A DNA stretch of 6,699 nucleotides from Nitrososphaeria archaeon (GTDB taxonomy: Archaea; Thermoproteota; Nitrososphaeria; Geothermarchaeales; JDFR-13), in NCBI GenBank assembly GCA_027000765.1, contig JALTNJ010000081.1, positions 1-6,699 of the forward strand, in the 5' to 3' direction. A model generated the notes under the pieces. That model ran no database searches and was not told where the DNA came from. It saw nothing but the letters and a program-made list of their open reading frames with translations. Position 1 is the stretch's first letter; each line of letters starts with the position of its first letter. Positions 5,694-6,699 of the stretch are shown piece by piece. The position numbers and the translations under genes were made by a program.

Positions 5694-6699
5694 TTAGAGG
5701 ATATAAAAACGTATATAGAGAACCACCATCGCAAATATAAAACTTGGTAATGCCGTTAATAAACCGACTTTTACCCAGTCCTTCATCGGGATAGCCCCTA
5801 TTTTACGTCGCTCTAATAATCCTAATACAACGATTGATGCAGTAGCGCCTACTGGGGTTATTAGAGCCATGAAGACTCCCCCGAATAGTAGTCCCCACCA
5901 CATCGGGAATACGTCTATGCCTCTTGCGGCAATACCGTGTACAACGGGTGAGAACGCTGCTACAGTGAGCACGTTATCCATAAGGGGACTTAGTATTCCT
6001 ACGATCGTGGATACTAGTATGAAGATCTTACTCGCCTCTCCGCCTGCGACATTTATAATTGCGTCTGCAATTAAGTCTGTGATGCCTACAAGCTTTAGTG
6101 TCCCTACCGATGAGAAGAAGGCTATGAAAAATACAAGGGTCCACCAATCTACTTTATGTATTATCAAGTCATGCGCACGCTCTCTTTCAAGTAACAACAC
6201 TATTCCTGAGAAGAGAAGTGAGATCGCTACTAGCATTGTATCTGAAGTTATATCCATACCCAAGGAATAACTTAATATATCCGCTATTTGCTTATGAAGC
6301 ACTATGCTTCCGATAGTGCTTATGAATATTATCCACGACGCTTTAAGACTAACATCCTCGAACTTTACAAAATGTTCTAGGGCCTCTTCAACAGATAAGA
6401 TGGACATATTTTTTTGGAGATCTTTTATATCATCCTTAAACACAAGGCTAGTTACACCTATGATGTATAGAGTGGCCACGATTGTTATGGGCGTAGCCCA
6501 ATAAAGAAAATCGGCCATAGAGAGGCCTCCTTCAAATGCAACTATTATTGCTACAGGGTCACCGACTACTGTGGCACTACCACCTATAATTGTAGTGAAA
6601 GTTACTGCCAAGATTAAGTTCAGGGGGTTTGTGTTATATACTCTTGCGATTTCCCATGTTAGTGCGATCATAAAGAGAATAGCGGTTACTTCATCTACC
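5694..6699 (-). CDS. ArsB/NhaD-type ion transporter permease, 5' end outside the window
   Basis: Integral membrane permease of the ion transporter superfamily (ArsB arsenite pump, NhaD Na+/H+ antiporter and related SLC13-type carriers). The first Met in frame (ATG at 6671) is internal: the frame stays open to the window edge and nine more codons read VDEVTAILF, the conserved helix that in this family precedes EIA...NP. Visible motifs in order are VDEVTAILF, GGSATVVGDP (about 40 residues on), a hydrophilic central loop (FKDDIKDL to HFVKFED), VDWWTLVFFIAFFSSVG, SPLMDNVLTVAAFSP and ITPVGATASIVVLG, then a C-terminal helix. VDEV and MDNV, and GGSATVVGDP and PVGATAS, look like matching elements of the two halves of an internally duplicated fold. 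About eight or nine membrane segments are visible; I estimate that roughly a hundred N-terminal residues are missing. The ion cannot be assigned: no ars genes are in view. Downstream is the V4R-like gene, 85 bases after its stop. Confidence 0.9.
   Translation of the reverse strand, partial: VDEVTAILFMIALTWEIARVYNTNPLNLILAVTFTTIIGGSATVVGDPVAIIVAFEGGLSMADFLYWATPITIVATLYIIGVTSLVFKDDIKDLQKNMSILSVEEALEHFVKFEDVSLKASWIIFISTIGSIVLHKQIADILSYSLGMDITSDTMLVAISLLFSGIVLLLERERAHDLIIHKVDWWTLVFFIAFFSSVGTLKLVGITDLIADAIINVAGGEASKIFILVSTIVGILSPLMDNVLTVAAFSPVVHGIAARGIDVFPMWWGLLFGGVFMALITPVGATASIVVLGLLERRKIGAIPMKDWVKVGLLTALPSFIFAMVVLYIRFYIL

Noticed and set aside
5869..6270. Plus-strand open frame inside the permease gene, and similar open frames opposite the other minus-strand genes
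   Set aside because: They are antisense to well-supported genes, have low-complexity Ser/Thr/Ile-rich translations with no motifs and no convincing ribosome sites.

Overview
The window looks like chromosomal DNA from a thermophilic crenarchaeon (Thermoproteota, Thermoprotei). The evidence is indirect. The DNA is AT-rich, with frequent AGA/AGG and ATA codons. First genes have TATA boxes about 23-30 bases before an ATG that lacks a Shine-Dalgarno site, so they are probably leaderless. Downstream genes carry GGTG-type ribosome sites. The fumarase is the short, N-terminally trimmed archaeal form. I cannot name a genus. The window is fully packed: no gene-free stretch exceeds about 145 bases, and I see no RNA gene, insertion sequence, CRISPR array or long repeat.

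Left part (52-3995, all minus strand; transcription runs right to left): an SDR-family oxidoreductase (3201-3995), a class II fumarase (1827-3137), a small four-helix membrane protein (1359-1754) and an acyl-CoA dehydrogenase (52-1278). Gaps are 63-80 bases. The SDR gene has a clear TATA box and no ribosome site, while the next three all have GGTG sites just before their ATG. This fits one co-directional cluster, though some genes may also have their own promoters. The enzymes suggest central carbon and acyl-CoA metabolism: fumarase hydrates fumarate to malate, and the acyl-CoA dehydrogenase oxidises an acyl-CoA to an enoyl-CoA. The SDR belongs to an unusual branch whose catalytic Tyr and Lys are replaced.

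Middle (3996-5135): a 144-base divergent promoter region, then a plus-strand extended-SDR (NAD-dependent epimerase/dehydratase-like) gene at 4140-5135. Both promoters of this region carry a CCCTTG...CAAT element reading toward their own gene.

Right part (5138-6699, minus strand): a small protein (5138-5608) with a pattern like a divergent V4R ligand-binding domain. It is convergent with the epimerase gene, with only two bases between the stop codons. Beyond it lies the C-terminal part of an ArsB/NhaD-type (ion transporter superfamily) permease that runs off the right edge. The short protein's promoter region contains an imperfect 29-base palindrome over the TATA box.

I do not see a clearly new multi-gene system. 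The most interesting points are the tetrad-deficient SDR, non-standard flavin-pocket residues in the acyl-CoA dehydrogenase, the orphan V4R-like protein and the paired divergent promoter elements.
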